Of a stretch of 29,447 bases of DNA, positions 1-8,359 are shown one piece after another. The notes under the pieces are model-generated. The model saw nothing but the letters and a program-made list of their open reading frames with translations, did not search any database and was not told the DNA's origin. The stretch is from Pseudomonadota bacterium. GTDB lineage: Bacteria > Pseudomonadota > Alphaproteobacteria > Caulobacterales > Caulobacteraceae. Made by a program: the position numbers and the translations under genes. Position 1 is the first letter of the stretch, and every line of letters starts with the position of its first letter. The DNA is taken from assembly GCA_023433585.1 (NCBI GenBank), contig JAEZCL010000266.1:1-29447 (forward strand), in the 5' to 3' direction.

Positions 1-2
1 AC

Positions 3-209
3 GCAGCCCTGCGGCTGGCGCTTGATCAGCGCGGCGGGGACGCCGCCCCTTCCGGTCCAGCGACGATGTCCGCACCGGAAGCGGCGTCGGGCCTGCCCAT
101 GGATCCGGTATGGCTGACGCTCGGAGCCCTTGTGGTGCTCGGGGTTCTGGTCGTGATCGCCAGCCGCCGCATCCGCCGGGCCCGGACCCCGGGTCAGTTC
201 GCCTACTAG
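3..209 (+). CDS. C-terminal end of an unidentified membrane protein (partial)
   Basis: The frame is open from the left edge to a TAG at 207-209. Its last part reads as one hydrophobic helix (about PVWLTLGALVVLGVLVVIA) followed by an arginine-rich stretch and a short tail ending QFAY. This is the pattern of a C-terminal membrane anchor with a cytoplasmic basic flank. The upstream residues are rich in Ala, Gly and Pro, like a linker. An in-frame ATG at 66 could start a 47-residue single-helix protein, but no ribosome binding site decides this, so a truncated larger protein is more likely. I do not recognise the family. It lies about 100 bases before lpdA on the same strand. Confidence 0.45.
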   Translation, partial: AALRLALDQRGGDAAPSGPATMSAPEAASGLPMDPVWLTLGALVVLGVLVVIASRRIRRARTPGQFAY

Positions 210-307
210 TCGGCGTCCGGGCGCCTATATGGGTCGCGACGGTTGACGCGCTCCGGCGCGCCGCTAGGTTCCGCGCGCTCCCCCGCGCCCATTGAACGAG
301 AGACCCC

Positions 308-1729
<1,422 letters not shown>

Positions 1730-1739
1730 ACCTCATCAC

Positions 1740-1772
1740 GGCGCGTTCCGAGAGGGACGCGCCGTTTTGTTT
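1740..1772 (+). terminator. Rho-independent terminator of lpdA
   Basis: GGCGCGTTCC (1740-1749) and GGGACGCGCC (1754-1763) form a 10-bp stem with one G-U pair around a GAGA loop, followed by GTTTTGTTT. It begins 10 bases after the lpdA stop codon. Confidence 0.85.
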
Positions 1773-1884
1773 AGCGCGGCGTGGCTGGGTGGGGAGCGGT
1801 CGTTCTGGGTGGCCGTTAGGGGTGGGGAGTTGATGTTGCGGGCTTAGCATCATTGACTGATGCGCTGAAGCGAGGAGCATAGCG

Positions 1885-2091
1885 ATGTCGGCCCGGCCCA
1901 AGATTTCTAGCGTCAAACTTTGGGCTGCATGTGGCGCATTGATCTGCGTAGCTATTGCGGCCTTCAACGCTCCGTCGGAGGTCAATTTTTGGGTGTATCT
2001 CGGCATCCAAGCTGCGGTGGGGGGCTTTCTGGGGACGCTTGCGGCCTCTATCCGAAATGGTATCGCTGGCCGTCCGCCCGGCTCAAAGTGA
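1885..2091 (+). CDS. Small two-helix membrane protein, unknown function
   Basis: This is a 68-residue protein with a strong ribosome binding site (AGGAG at 1873-1877, seven bases before the ATG). That site is the main reason to accept such a short gene. Two hydrophobic segments are visible: about residues 10-28 (VKLWAACGALICVAIAAF) and 35-55 (FWVYLGIQAAVGGFLGTLA). A short basic C-terminal tail follows. Local GC and codon bias are weaker than in neighbouring genes, which fits a recently acquired or fast-evolving gene. I recognise no family. It is convergent with the small membrane gene at 2313-2510, and the 221 bases between them hold no convincing gene. Confidence 0.6.
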   Translation: MSARPKISSVKLWAACGALICVAIAAFNAPSEVNFWVYLGIQAAVGGFLGTLAASIRNGIAGRPPGSK

Positions 2092-2312
2092 CAAGGCGCG
2101 GGTTAGGAGACTAACCGCCTCTAGCGTCCTTTGAATGATTGTCGTCCCCACCTCTGCGCGTTCGTCGAAGACACCAACGGCGGGCTAAGGGTCGTGAGCT
2201 GTCAAACGACGGACGCCGGGAAACGGACCTTCGGCGGCTCGCCCATGTGCAGAAGCACCAAAAGTCGGGACGGTGTCGGAGGCGGACATTCCCTAAAGGG
2301 CAGAAACTTCCC

Positions 2313-2510
2313 CTACCGACGCCCAGATATTCGGCCCCAAGCGATCAGCGCAATGCCAGCCAGAAGTAGGATTACCGCGACTGACAGGGTGCGAATGTCG
2401 AACTGAGGCCCGCCATACATGCTGAGGGGATACCAGCTTGCGAGGACCAGCAACCCTCCGCCGATCAACAGCAGCAGCCCGGCTATCTTTCGCTTACCCA
2501 AGTGGGGCAT
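2313..2510 (-). CDS. Small two-helix membrane protein, unknown function
   Basis: This 65-residue protein starts with a basic stretch (MPHLGKRK). A first hydrophobic helix spans about residues 9-27 (AGLLLLIGGGLLVLASW) and a second spans about 42-60 (LSVAVILLLAGIALIAWG), ending in RISGRR. A good ribosome binding site, GGAGGA, lies about nine bases before the ATG on the minus strand. The positively charged ends suggest a hairpin topology with both ends in the cytoplasm. No known domain is recognisable. It is divergent from the SDR gene, sharing a 151-base upstream region. Confidence 0.6.
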   Translation of the reverse strand: MPHLGKRKIAGLLLLIGGGLLVLASWYPLSMYGGPQFDIRTLSVAVILLLAGIALIAWGRISGRR

Positions 2511-2661
2511 CGGCGGCTTCCTCCATCTTGTGGCCCATCAACAGCGGATCAGCGGGTGTTCGCAGCGGGTCGATAACAGACATAGACCTCAAGATCTCGC
2601 AATCGTTCCCCGCTCATGGCCATCTCCGGCCCCACGTCCTCGACCACACCGGATCACCTTC

Positions 2662-3453
2662 ATGAATCTCCACCTCACCGGCAAACGCGCCCTGATCTGC
2701 GGAGGCTCATCGGGTCTCGGGCGGGCGGTTGCGGCCGCGCTCGTCGCCGAGGGCGTCCATGTGGCGCTGCTGTCGCGGGATGCGGCGCGGCTTCAGGCCG
2801 TGGCGGACGACCTGAACGCTTCGGGGCCGGGCGGGGCCGTGATCGCCCCGGCCGACCTCGCCGATCCCGACGCCCTGCTGAAGGCCGTGGACGCCGCCGA
2901 ACAGGCGCTGGGCGGCCCCGTCGAAATCCTGCTCAACAACACCGGCGGGCCGCCCCCCTCGGGGGTGGAGGGGCTGGACCCGCAGCTTTGGCGCGACCAG
3001 TTCGAGGCCATGGTGCTGTCGGTGTTCCGCCTGACCGACCGGGTGCTGCCGGGCATGAAGGCGGCGGGCTGGGGCCGCATCCTGAACGTGGCCTCCGTCT
3101 CGGTGGTCGAGCCTATCGGGACCCTGGGCGTCTCCAACACCCTGCGCGCCTCGGTGGTCGCCTGGGCCAAGACCCTGGCGGGCGAGGTCGCGCCGCACGG
3201 GATCACGGTCAACACCCTCTTGCCCGGCCGCATCGACACCCCGCGCATCCAGCGGCTGGACGCGGCCCGCGCGGCGGCGATGGGCGTGACGGCGGATGAG
3301 GCTCGCACGGAATCGGTGAAATCCATCCCTGTCGGCCGCGTCGGCACGCCCGAGGAATTCGCCGCCGTGGCCGCCTTCCTGGCCAGCCCCCTGGCGGCCT
3401 ATGTCACCGGCTCGATGATCCGCGTGGACGGGGGCTCGGTGAAGGCGGTCTGA
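2662..3453 (+). CDS. SDR-family protein with non-canonical active site
   Basis: This 263-residue protein has the short-chain dehydrogenase/reductase fold. The glycine-rich nucleotide loop reads ICGGSSGLGRA (residues 12-22, replacing the usual TGxxxGxG). The LLNNTGG strand and the final SMIRVDGGSVKAV segment are typical of 3-oxoacyl-ACP-reductase-like members. The catalytic helix, normally YxxxK, reads SNTLRASVVAWAKTL, so Tyr appears replaced by Ser and Lys by Arg; the Ser in ASVSVV is kept. This matches my memory of a BKR-like SDR subgroup that lacks a perfect cofactor motif and catalytic tetrad. Substrate and activity are therefore uncertain. The ATG at 2662 is preferred to upstream starts because the SDR fold begins a few residues after it; the upstream extension has no domain and overlaps the divergent gene. 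Confidence 0.88.
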   Translation: MNLHLTGKRALICGGSSGLGRAVAAALVAEGVHVALLSRDAARLQAVADDLNASGPGGAVIAPADLADPDALLKAVDAAEQALGGPVEILLNNTGGPPPSGVEGLDPQLWRDQFEAMVLSVFRLTDRVLPGMKAAGWGRILNVASVSVVEPIGTLGVSNTLRASVVAWAKTLAGEVAPHGITVNTLLPGRIDTPRIQRLDAARAAAMGVTADEARTESVKSIPVGRVGTPEEFAAVAAFLASPLAAYVTGSMIRVDGGSVKAV

Positions 3454-3513
3454 TCCCGGCCTAGGTCGTGAACTCGTAGAAGTTCAGCAGGAAGTCTGTT
3501 GATTTCAATACAT

Positions 3514-3650
3514 CCGTCATCCTCGGGCTTGTCCCGAGGACCCATTGCTGATGCACGCACGATCTCGGGCCGTTCCGGCGGCGATGTGAACCGACGCCCG
3601 TTCGCGCCCGGTTCCGCCGTGGGTCCTCGGGACAAGCCCGAGGATGACGG
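3514..3650. repeat. Paired inverted hairpin repeat (family 1, element 1)
   Basis: A 31-base unit at 3514-3544 is repeated perfectly in inverted orientation at 3620-3650 (31/31), separated by 75 bases. Each unit is itself a hairpin: an 8-bp stem (TCCTCGGG with CCCGAGGA) around a CTTGT loop, flanked by TCA on the outside and CCCA on the inside. It fills the space between the convergent SDR and TadG-like genes, so it may act as a bidirectional terminator. It is related to the elements at 10325, 13740 and 13974. Confidence 0.85.
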
Positions 3651-3667
3651 GATTCATAGGTTCCAAC

Positions 3668-5500
3668 CTAGCGCGAGATGCGCAGGTCCGAGATGCTGCG
3701 GGCGATGGCGCGGAACGCCTCGCGCAGGTCCGCGCCGTCCTCGGGCATGAAGGCGTAGCCCGGCTCGCTGGCGCAGCTGTTCATCAGGTTGCGCACGCTG
3801 TCGCTGTTGCCGATGGCGAAACCGACCGTATAGACGAGGATTCCCTGCGCTTTCATGTTCTCGCACAGGGCTTCGGCCTGGGTGAACGGATCGCCGTTGC
3901 CGGGCGCGTCCGCCGAGCGGCAGTCGATGGCGTTGGTGGAGACGCCGTTGCAGTATTCGATGTTGAACTCGCCGTCCGTCATCAGGATCACCGCCTTGAT
4001 GAGGTTGCGGGTTCCATAGGCGCCGGGCCGGCTCTCGCCGGACCACATGACGCCGTTGAAATTGGGCGACACCGCATACCAGCCCCAGGCCAGGCCGATA
4101 TGGCCCGCCGTATAGCCGTCGGCGGTCAGATCACCGATCCGGTCGTGCAGATCGTCCCGGTTGCTGGTCAGTGGCAGGATTTCGGCCGAGGGGCAGGCAT
4201 AGAGGCCGCTTCCCGGATAGTTCGGCGAAACGCGCGCCGATGACGGCGAGGCGTCGGTGTAGGCCTGAGCCCCTGTGCGTTCGGTGACGCAGCTGCTGAT
4301 GGAGCGGGTGGTTTCACCGCTCCAGGAGCCGGGGAAGGTGTAGTACTGACAGCCGACCTCGGCGCACCAGATGTCGCCGTTGCGGCTGTATGTCTGGGTG
4401 GTCGGCGTGGAGCCGCCCAGCGCCAGCCGACGGTTGCTGATCCGTCGGGCGGTGTAGCTGTTGTTGTTCAGGCTGGTCATGCCGACCACGTTGCGCACAT
4501 GGACGCGCTGGCCGGTGCTGAAGCCGTGATCCTGGGTGGTGTCGACCACCACAGCGCAGTCGTTCTCCAGACAGCGGGTGACCGTGCCGCCGGAATGGTA
4601 GCTGCCGTAATTCCGGCCGTTCACGCCCTGAAGCTGGAAGCTGTTGCTGGTCCGTCCCGCGACGACGAAGACACGGTCGTTGATCTGGGTCATGCCCTGC
4701 ACGCCCCGGATCCACACCCGGTCGCCGTTCTGGAAGCCGTGGCGTCTGGCGTTGATGACGACGGGGTTGCCCTTGGTCGCGTCGCCGATGGAGACGCCGG
4801 ACCCGTCGGCCCAGCCTGCGGCGTTCATGGCGCGGGAGGCCGGAATCGCACCGCGCGCCGCGGCCGCGGCGGAGCCCAGGTTCACCGCCGCCGCGTAGGG
4901 GATGATCGCGGCCTTGGTGTAATAGGGCGTCTGGACGTCCTGGACCACCATGTCGACCAGCTCGTCGGCGGCGTCCTTCAGGTCCCTGAGCTTGCTTCCC
5001 GACATGGAGCCGGTGATGTCCAGCACCAGCGCCACCTCCAGATTGTTGGAGGACCGCAGAACTTCGGACGCCACGCCGACCTGGACCTGATCGTCCATGA
5101 TCTGGCCATAGGGGGGCAGGACGATGTTGGCCACCAGGGTTTCCACATCGACCTTGGAGGCGGCGACCACGGCGCCGTCCTCGGTCAGATGGAAGGTGGT
5201 CAGATCCTCGCGCAGGGTGATCTGGGGATAGGCCTGGAGATTGGCGCGCAGGGCGGCCATGCCCACGGTGGTGATCCCCGCGTCGTCCATGTGCGGCGAC
5301 CGGGCGGCGGCCAGGGCGGCGGCGTCCAGAGCGTCCTGGAGATTGGCCCGGACGGTCGAGATGCGGTGCACGTCCACGCCCACCAGGGTGGTCATGGCCA
5401 GCACGGGCAGGCTGAGCGCGAACATCAACGCCACGTTCCCGCGCCGCGCGCCCGCGAAACGCCGGATGAAACGCTTCAAGCCGTCCAGCCGCGCCATCAT
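3668..5500 (-). CDS. TadG-like pilus-assembly/VWA protein with FCCH-like insert
   Basis: This is a 610-residue protein. The N-terminus is typical of TadE/TadG-like proteins: basic residues, then GNVALMFALSLPVLA (21-35) as a single membrane helix, then a helix rich in Ala. The remainder should lie outside the inner membrane. A von Willebrand factor A domain begins near residue 154, with a metal-site motif DITGSMSGS (161-169), and resumes near 440-600 with ILMTDGEFN (Asp509). Residues about 246-379 are an insert of two similar beta-rich repeats (HGFQNGDRVWIRGVQGMTQ and HGFSTGQRVHVRNVVGMTS). They resemble the small FCCH-like repeat annotated in some phage and bacterial proteins. Many cysteines lie in and after the insert (310, 315, 379, 384, 404, 436), suggesting disulfides. 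No other tad or flp gene is nearby, so a pilus role is only inferred. Confidence 0.85.
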   Translation of the reverse strand: MMARLDGLKRFIRRFAGARRGNVALMFALSLPVLAMTTLVGVDVHRISTVRANLQDALDAAALAAARSPHMDDAGITTVGMAALRANLQAYPQITLREDLTTFHLTEDGAVVAASKVDVETLVANIVLPPYGQIMDDQVQVGVASEVLRSSNNLEVALVLDITGSMSGSKLRDLKDAADELVDMVVQDVQTPYYTKAAIIPYAAAVNLGSAAAAARGAIPASRAMNAAGWADGSGVSIGDATKGNPVVINARRHGFQNGDRVWIRGVQGMTQINDRVFVVAGRTSNSFQLQGVNGRNYGSYHSGGTVTRCLENDCAVVVDTTQDHGFSTGQRVHVRNVVGMTSLNNNSYTARRISNRRLALGGSTPTTQTYSRNGDIWCAEVGCQYYTFPGSWSGETTRSISSCVTERTGAQAYTDASPSSARVSPNYPGSGLYACPSAEILPLTSNRDDLHDRIGDLTADGYTAGHIGLAWGWYAVSPNFNGVMWSGESRPGAYGTRNLIKAVILMTDGEFNIEYCNGVSTNAIDCRSADAPGNGDPFTQAEALCENMKAQGILVYTVGFAIGNSDSVRNLMNSCASEPGYAFMPEDGADLREAFRAIARSISDLRISR

Positions 5501-5569
5501 GCGCCAGCCCCCCGCATCCCGGCGGGCGTCAGGCCCGCGTCAGGGGCCGGAGCATGAACGGTCCAGGTA

Positions 5570-5632
5570 AAGAAAAGCCCCCATGCGAGGGGTTAACGAC
5601 CGACCCGCCCCGGAAGCTCCGGGACGGGTCGG
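5570..5632 (-). terminator. Double hairpin downstream of the M2 peptidase gene
   Basis: Read on the minus strand, 15-base arms (5618-5632 and 5600-5614, one mismatched pair, three-base loop) form a strong hairpin just after the peptidase stop. A second short C/G hairpin (5578-5592) then runs into CTTTTCTTT. The second structure has the form of a rho-independent terminator. Confidence 0.65.
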
Positions 5633-5653
5633 GTGTCGGAAGTCTGGCCGGGC

Positions 5654-7501
5654 TTAAGCGTCCCAGCCGCAGCTTTGCCCGCGGTTCTGTTCGGTCAGCC
5701 AGGTGTTCAGCGGCGCGAAATACTCCGCCACCGCCGAGGCGTCGTTCTCGGGCGAGCCGGTGAAGGCCTGCATCGCCTGGGGCCAGGGCTGGGACATGCC
5801 CATCTCCATCATGGCGTTGAAGCGCCGCCCCACTTCCTCATTTCCATAGACCGAGCAGCGGTGCAGCGGCCCGGTCCAGCCGGCGATCTCGCAGGCCGCG
5901 CGGTGGAACTGGAACTGATAGATGTGGGCCAGGAAGTAGCGGGTGTAGGGCGTGTTGCCGGGCACATGGTACTTGGCGCCGGGATCGAAGGCGTTCTCCG
6001 GGCGCGGCCCCGGCGGGACCAGGCCCTGATAGCGCAGCATGTCGGCCGACCAGGCGTCGTTGTATCCTTCGGGCGTGGTCTCGCCGGAGAACACGTCCCA
6101 GCGCCAGCGGTCCACCATCAGGCCGAACGGCAAAAAGGCGATCTTGTCCAGCGCCATGCGCAGCAGGAACGGGATGTCGCCGTCCTCGGACGGAACCTGA
6201 TCCAGCAGTTCGATCTGGTTCAGATAGGTGGGCGTGGCCGCCGACAGGGCCGCGAAGTCGCCGATGGCCTCGTGGAAGCCGTCATTGGCGCCGTTGCGGA
6301 ACAGGAACGGCTGGGTGTTGTAGGCGCGCTGGTAGAAATTGTGGCCCAGCTCGTGGTGCATGGTCTGGAAGTCTTCGGCGTTGACCCGCGTGCACATCTT
6401 GATGCGCAGGTCCTCCACATTGTCTACGTTCCAGGCCGAGGCGTGGCAGACCACCTCGCGCCCTTCTGGCCGCGTGATCTGGGAGCGCTCCCAGAAGGTC
6501 GGGGGCAGGGCCTCCAGGCCGATGGAGGTGTAGAAGCGCTCGGCGGTGCGGGCGATGTCCTCGGCGGTGTAGTCCGCCTGTTGCAGCAGGGCTGTCAGGT
6601 CGACGCCGCCTTCGGTCATGCCCTGGGGCGCCACCACGTCATAGATGTTGCCCCACTGCTGGGACCACATGTTGCCCAGCAGGTCGGCGCGGATCGGGCC
6701 AGTCGCGGGCTGGACCGCATCGCCGTAGCGTTCGTTCAGCCGGCCCCGCACATAGCAGTGCAGGTTCTCGTAGAAGGGCCGCACCTGGTCCCACAGGCGG
6801 TCCGTCTCGGCGGCGAAGGCGTCCGGGTCCATGTCGTAGCCCGAGCGCCACATGGCCCCCGTGTCGGCGAAGCCCAGTTCGCGCGCGCCCTCGTTGGCGA
6901 TCTCCACCAGCCGGGCGTAGTCCTCGGCCATGACCGGCGAGATGGTGCGCCAGCCTTCGTACATGGCGCGGGTCACCTCCGGATCGCGGGATTCGGCGAT
7001 GATCTCCTCGGCGTCGTTCAGGGTCAGTTCCCGCCCGTCATGCTGGAACTTGCCGGTGGCATAGGTGGAGTCCAGCCGGGTGGCGATCTCGGACAGTTCG
7101 GCGGCCGCGCCAGGACGGTCGGGCGCCGGCAGGGTCAGGCCCTGACGCAGGATGTCCAGCTTGCGCCGCGTCTCGGGATCGGCGTCCACATCGTTGAAGC
7201 GGGCCGCCGCATTGGCCAACTCGACCCCCAGCTCGGTGTATTCGGTGTTGGCCCGGGCCTCCAGCCACATGGTGTCGAAGATGATGTAGGTGTTGCGCAC
7301 CCAGGCCACGCGCCCGGCGTATTCGCTCATCTCGGCCAGGCGTTCCTCGGCGTCCAGGACGAAGGCGAGGGCGCCCTGCGGCGTGGCGGGGAAGCGTTCG
7401 GCGGCGGGCGCGGCGGTCTGGGCCGCGGTCTGGGCCTGAACGGTCAGGCCTCCGGCGGCGAGGGCGCAGGCGGCCGTGGCGGCCATCAGCAGGCGTTTCA
7501 T
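5654..7501 (-). CDS. M2-family metallopeptidase (ACE-like peptidyl-dipeptidase)
   Basis: This is a zinc peptidase of the angiotensin-converting-enzyme family, which removes dipeptides from peptide C-termini. The 615-residue protein begins with a signal peptide (MKRLLMAATAACALAAGG, likely cut after QAQ near residue 24), so it acts in the periplasm or outside. The zinc motif is HELGH (His383, Glu384, His387) in TMHHELGHNFYQ. The third ligand is Glu411 in GFHEAIGDFAALS, the spacing expected for M2. The flanking IKMCTRVNAEDF and the downstream KIAFLPFGLMVDRWRW segment also match M2 enzymes. The length fits a single-domain bacterial ACE homologue. A strong ribosome binding site (GGAGGAG) precedes the ATG. 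It lies downstream of mtgA with a 98-base gap, so co-transcription is possible. Confidence 0.93.
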   Translation of the reverse strand: MKRLLMAATAACALAAGGLTVQAQTAAQTAAPAAERFPATPQGALAFVLDAEERLAEMSEYAGRVAWVRNTYIIFDTMWLEARANTEYTELGVELANAAARFNDVDADPETRRKLDILRQGLTLPAPDRPGAAAELSEIATRLDSTYATGKFQHDGRELTLNDAEEIIAESRDPEVTRAMYEGWRTISPVMAEDYARLVEIANEGARELGFADTGAMWRSGYDMDPDAFAAETDRLWDQVRPFYENLHCYVRGRLNERYGDAVQPATGPIRADLLGNMWSQQWGNIYDVVAPQGMTEGGVDLTALLQQADYTAEDIARTAERFYTSIGLEALPPTFWERSQITRPEGREVVCHASAWNVDNVEDLRIKMCTRVNAEDFQTMHHELGHNFYQRAYNTQPFLFRNGANDGFHEAIGDFAALSAATPTYLNQIELLDQVPSEDGDIPFLLRMALDKIAFLPFGLMVDRWRWDVFSGETTPEGYNDAWSADMLRYQGLVPPGPRPENAFDPGAKYHVPGNTPYTRYFLAHIYQFQFHRAACEIAGWTGPLHRCSVYGNEEVGRRFNAMMEMGMSQPWPQAMQAFTGSPENDASAVAEYFAPLNTWLTEQNRGQSCGWDA

Positions 7502-7599
7502 GGATAGTCTCCTCCAGCGGACCCTGAGCCGGCCCTGTTCGAATGGCGCGCATGGGAGTCCTCCGCGCCGGTTCCGTCAAGCCCGATCCGGCCCGATGT

Positions 7600-8289
7600 T
7601 CAGCGCAGCACGCAGGCCGCCAGGTCGTCGTTCCGCACGGTCCCCATGGCCGCCTGGACCCGCCCGGCGCGGCGGCGCACATAGGGTCCGGGGCTGGCGG
7701 CCTGATAGCGGCGCGGGCTGGGCAGGACGGCGGCCAGGCGCGCGGCCTCCGAAGCCGTCAGGTCGGCGGCGGACTTGCGGAACCAGTATTGGGCGGCCGC
7801 CTCGGCGCCGTAGACGCCCGGCGCCCATTCGGCCACGTTCAGATAGACCTCCATGATCCGCCGCTTGGACCAGAAGGTCTCGATCAGCACGGTGTAGCCA
7901 GCCTCCAGACCCTTGCGGACCCAGCTGCGCCGGGGCCACAGGAACACGTTCTTGGCGGTCTGCTGGCTGATGGTCGATCCGCCGCGCATGCGTCCGCCCC
8001 GCCGGTTGCGCTCCATGGCTTGTTCGATGGCCCGCATGTCGAAGCCCCGGTGCGAACAGAAGCGGGCGTCCTCCGAGGCGATCACCGCCTCCACCAGGCG
8101 CGGCGAAATCCGATCCAGGGGCCGCCAGCGATAGTCGATCCCCTCGCCCTCGATGACCCGCGCCAGCATCAGCAGGGTCGTGGGCGGCGGGATCAGCGCA
8201 TGGGCCAGGACCCCGCCCGCCGGCAGGAGCAGGACGATCAGGCTCAGAATGAGAAGGGGCCGCCCCCGCCGCCCGGCGTCCTGTGTCAT
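7600..8289 (-). CDS. mtgA: Monofunctional biosynthetic peptidoglycan transglycosylase
   Basis: This GT51-family enzyme polymerises lipid II into glycan strands at the outer face of the inner membrane. The 229-residue length is typical of MtgA and too short for a bifunctional penicillin-binding protein. One N-terminal membrane helix (PLLILSLIVLLLPAGGVLA, about residues 11-29) anchors it. The GT51 motifs appear in order: EDARFCSHRGFD with the catalytic Glu, GGSTISQQTAKN, RKGLEAGYTVLIE, and KRRIMEVYLNVAEWAPGVYG. No transpeptidase domain follows. The start has no clear Shine-Dalgarno sequence. It lies between recQ and the M2 peptidase gene on the same strand and is separated from recQ by a hairpin. 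Confidence 0.95.
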   Translation of the reverse strand: MTQDAGRRGRPLLILSLIVLLLPAGGVLAHALIPPPTTLLMLARVIEGEGIDYRWRPLDRISPRLVEAVIASEDARFCSHRGFDMRAIEQAMERNRRGGRMRGGSTISQQTAKNVFLWPRRSWVRKGLEAGYTVLIETFWSKRRIMEVYLNVAEWAPGVYGAEAAAQYWFRKSAADLTASEAARLAAVLPSPRRYQAASPGPYVRRRAGRVQAAMGTVRNDDLAACVLR

Positions 8290-8328
8290 GGCCGCATTGA
8301 TACGCGGAGCCTTCGGCGCGGCAAGCGT

Positions 8329-8356
8329 TCTCCTCTCCGCGCGAGCGGAGAGGAGA
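8329..8356. repeat. Perfect 12-bp hairpin at the recQ 3' end (family 2)
   Basis: TCTCCTCTCCGC (8329-8340) and GCGGAGAGGAGA (8345-8356) pair perfectly around GCGA. The hairpin starts three bases after the recQ stop on the minus strand. Its outer sequence continues into the stop codon in a form shared with the rsuA 3' end. It lacks a long T-run, so it may attenuate transcription or stabilise the 3' end rather than being a classical terminator. Confidence 0.75.
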
Positions 8357-8359
8357 CGG

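Noticed and set aside
2131..2406. Possible 91-codon gene between the two small membrane genes
   Set aside because: No ribosome binding site, odd composition, and it overlaps the better-supported minus-strand gene at 2313-2510. The gap 2092-2312 looks like degenerate intergenic sequence.
3668..5500. TadG-like protein considered as evidence of a complete tad pilus locus
   Set aside because: No tadA, tadB, tadC, cpaB or flp gene is found in the surrounding sequence; only this single protein is present.
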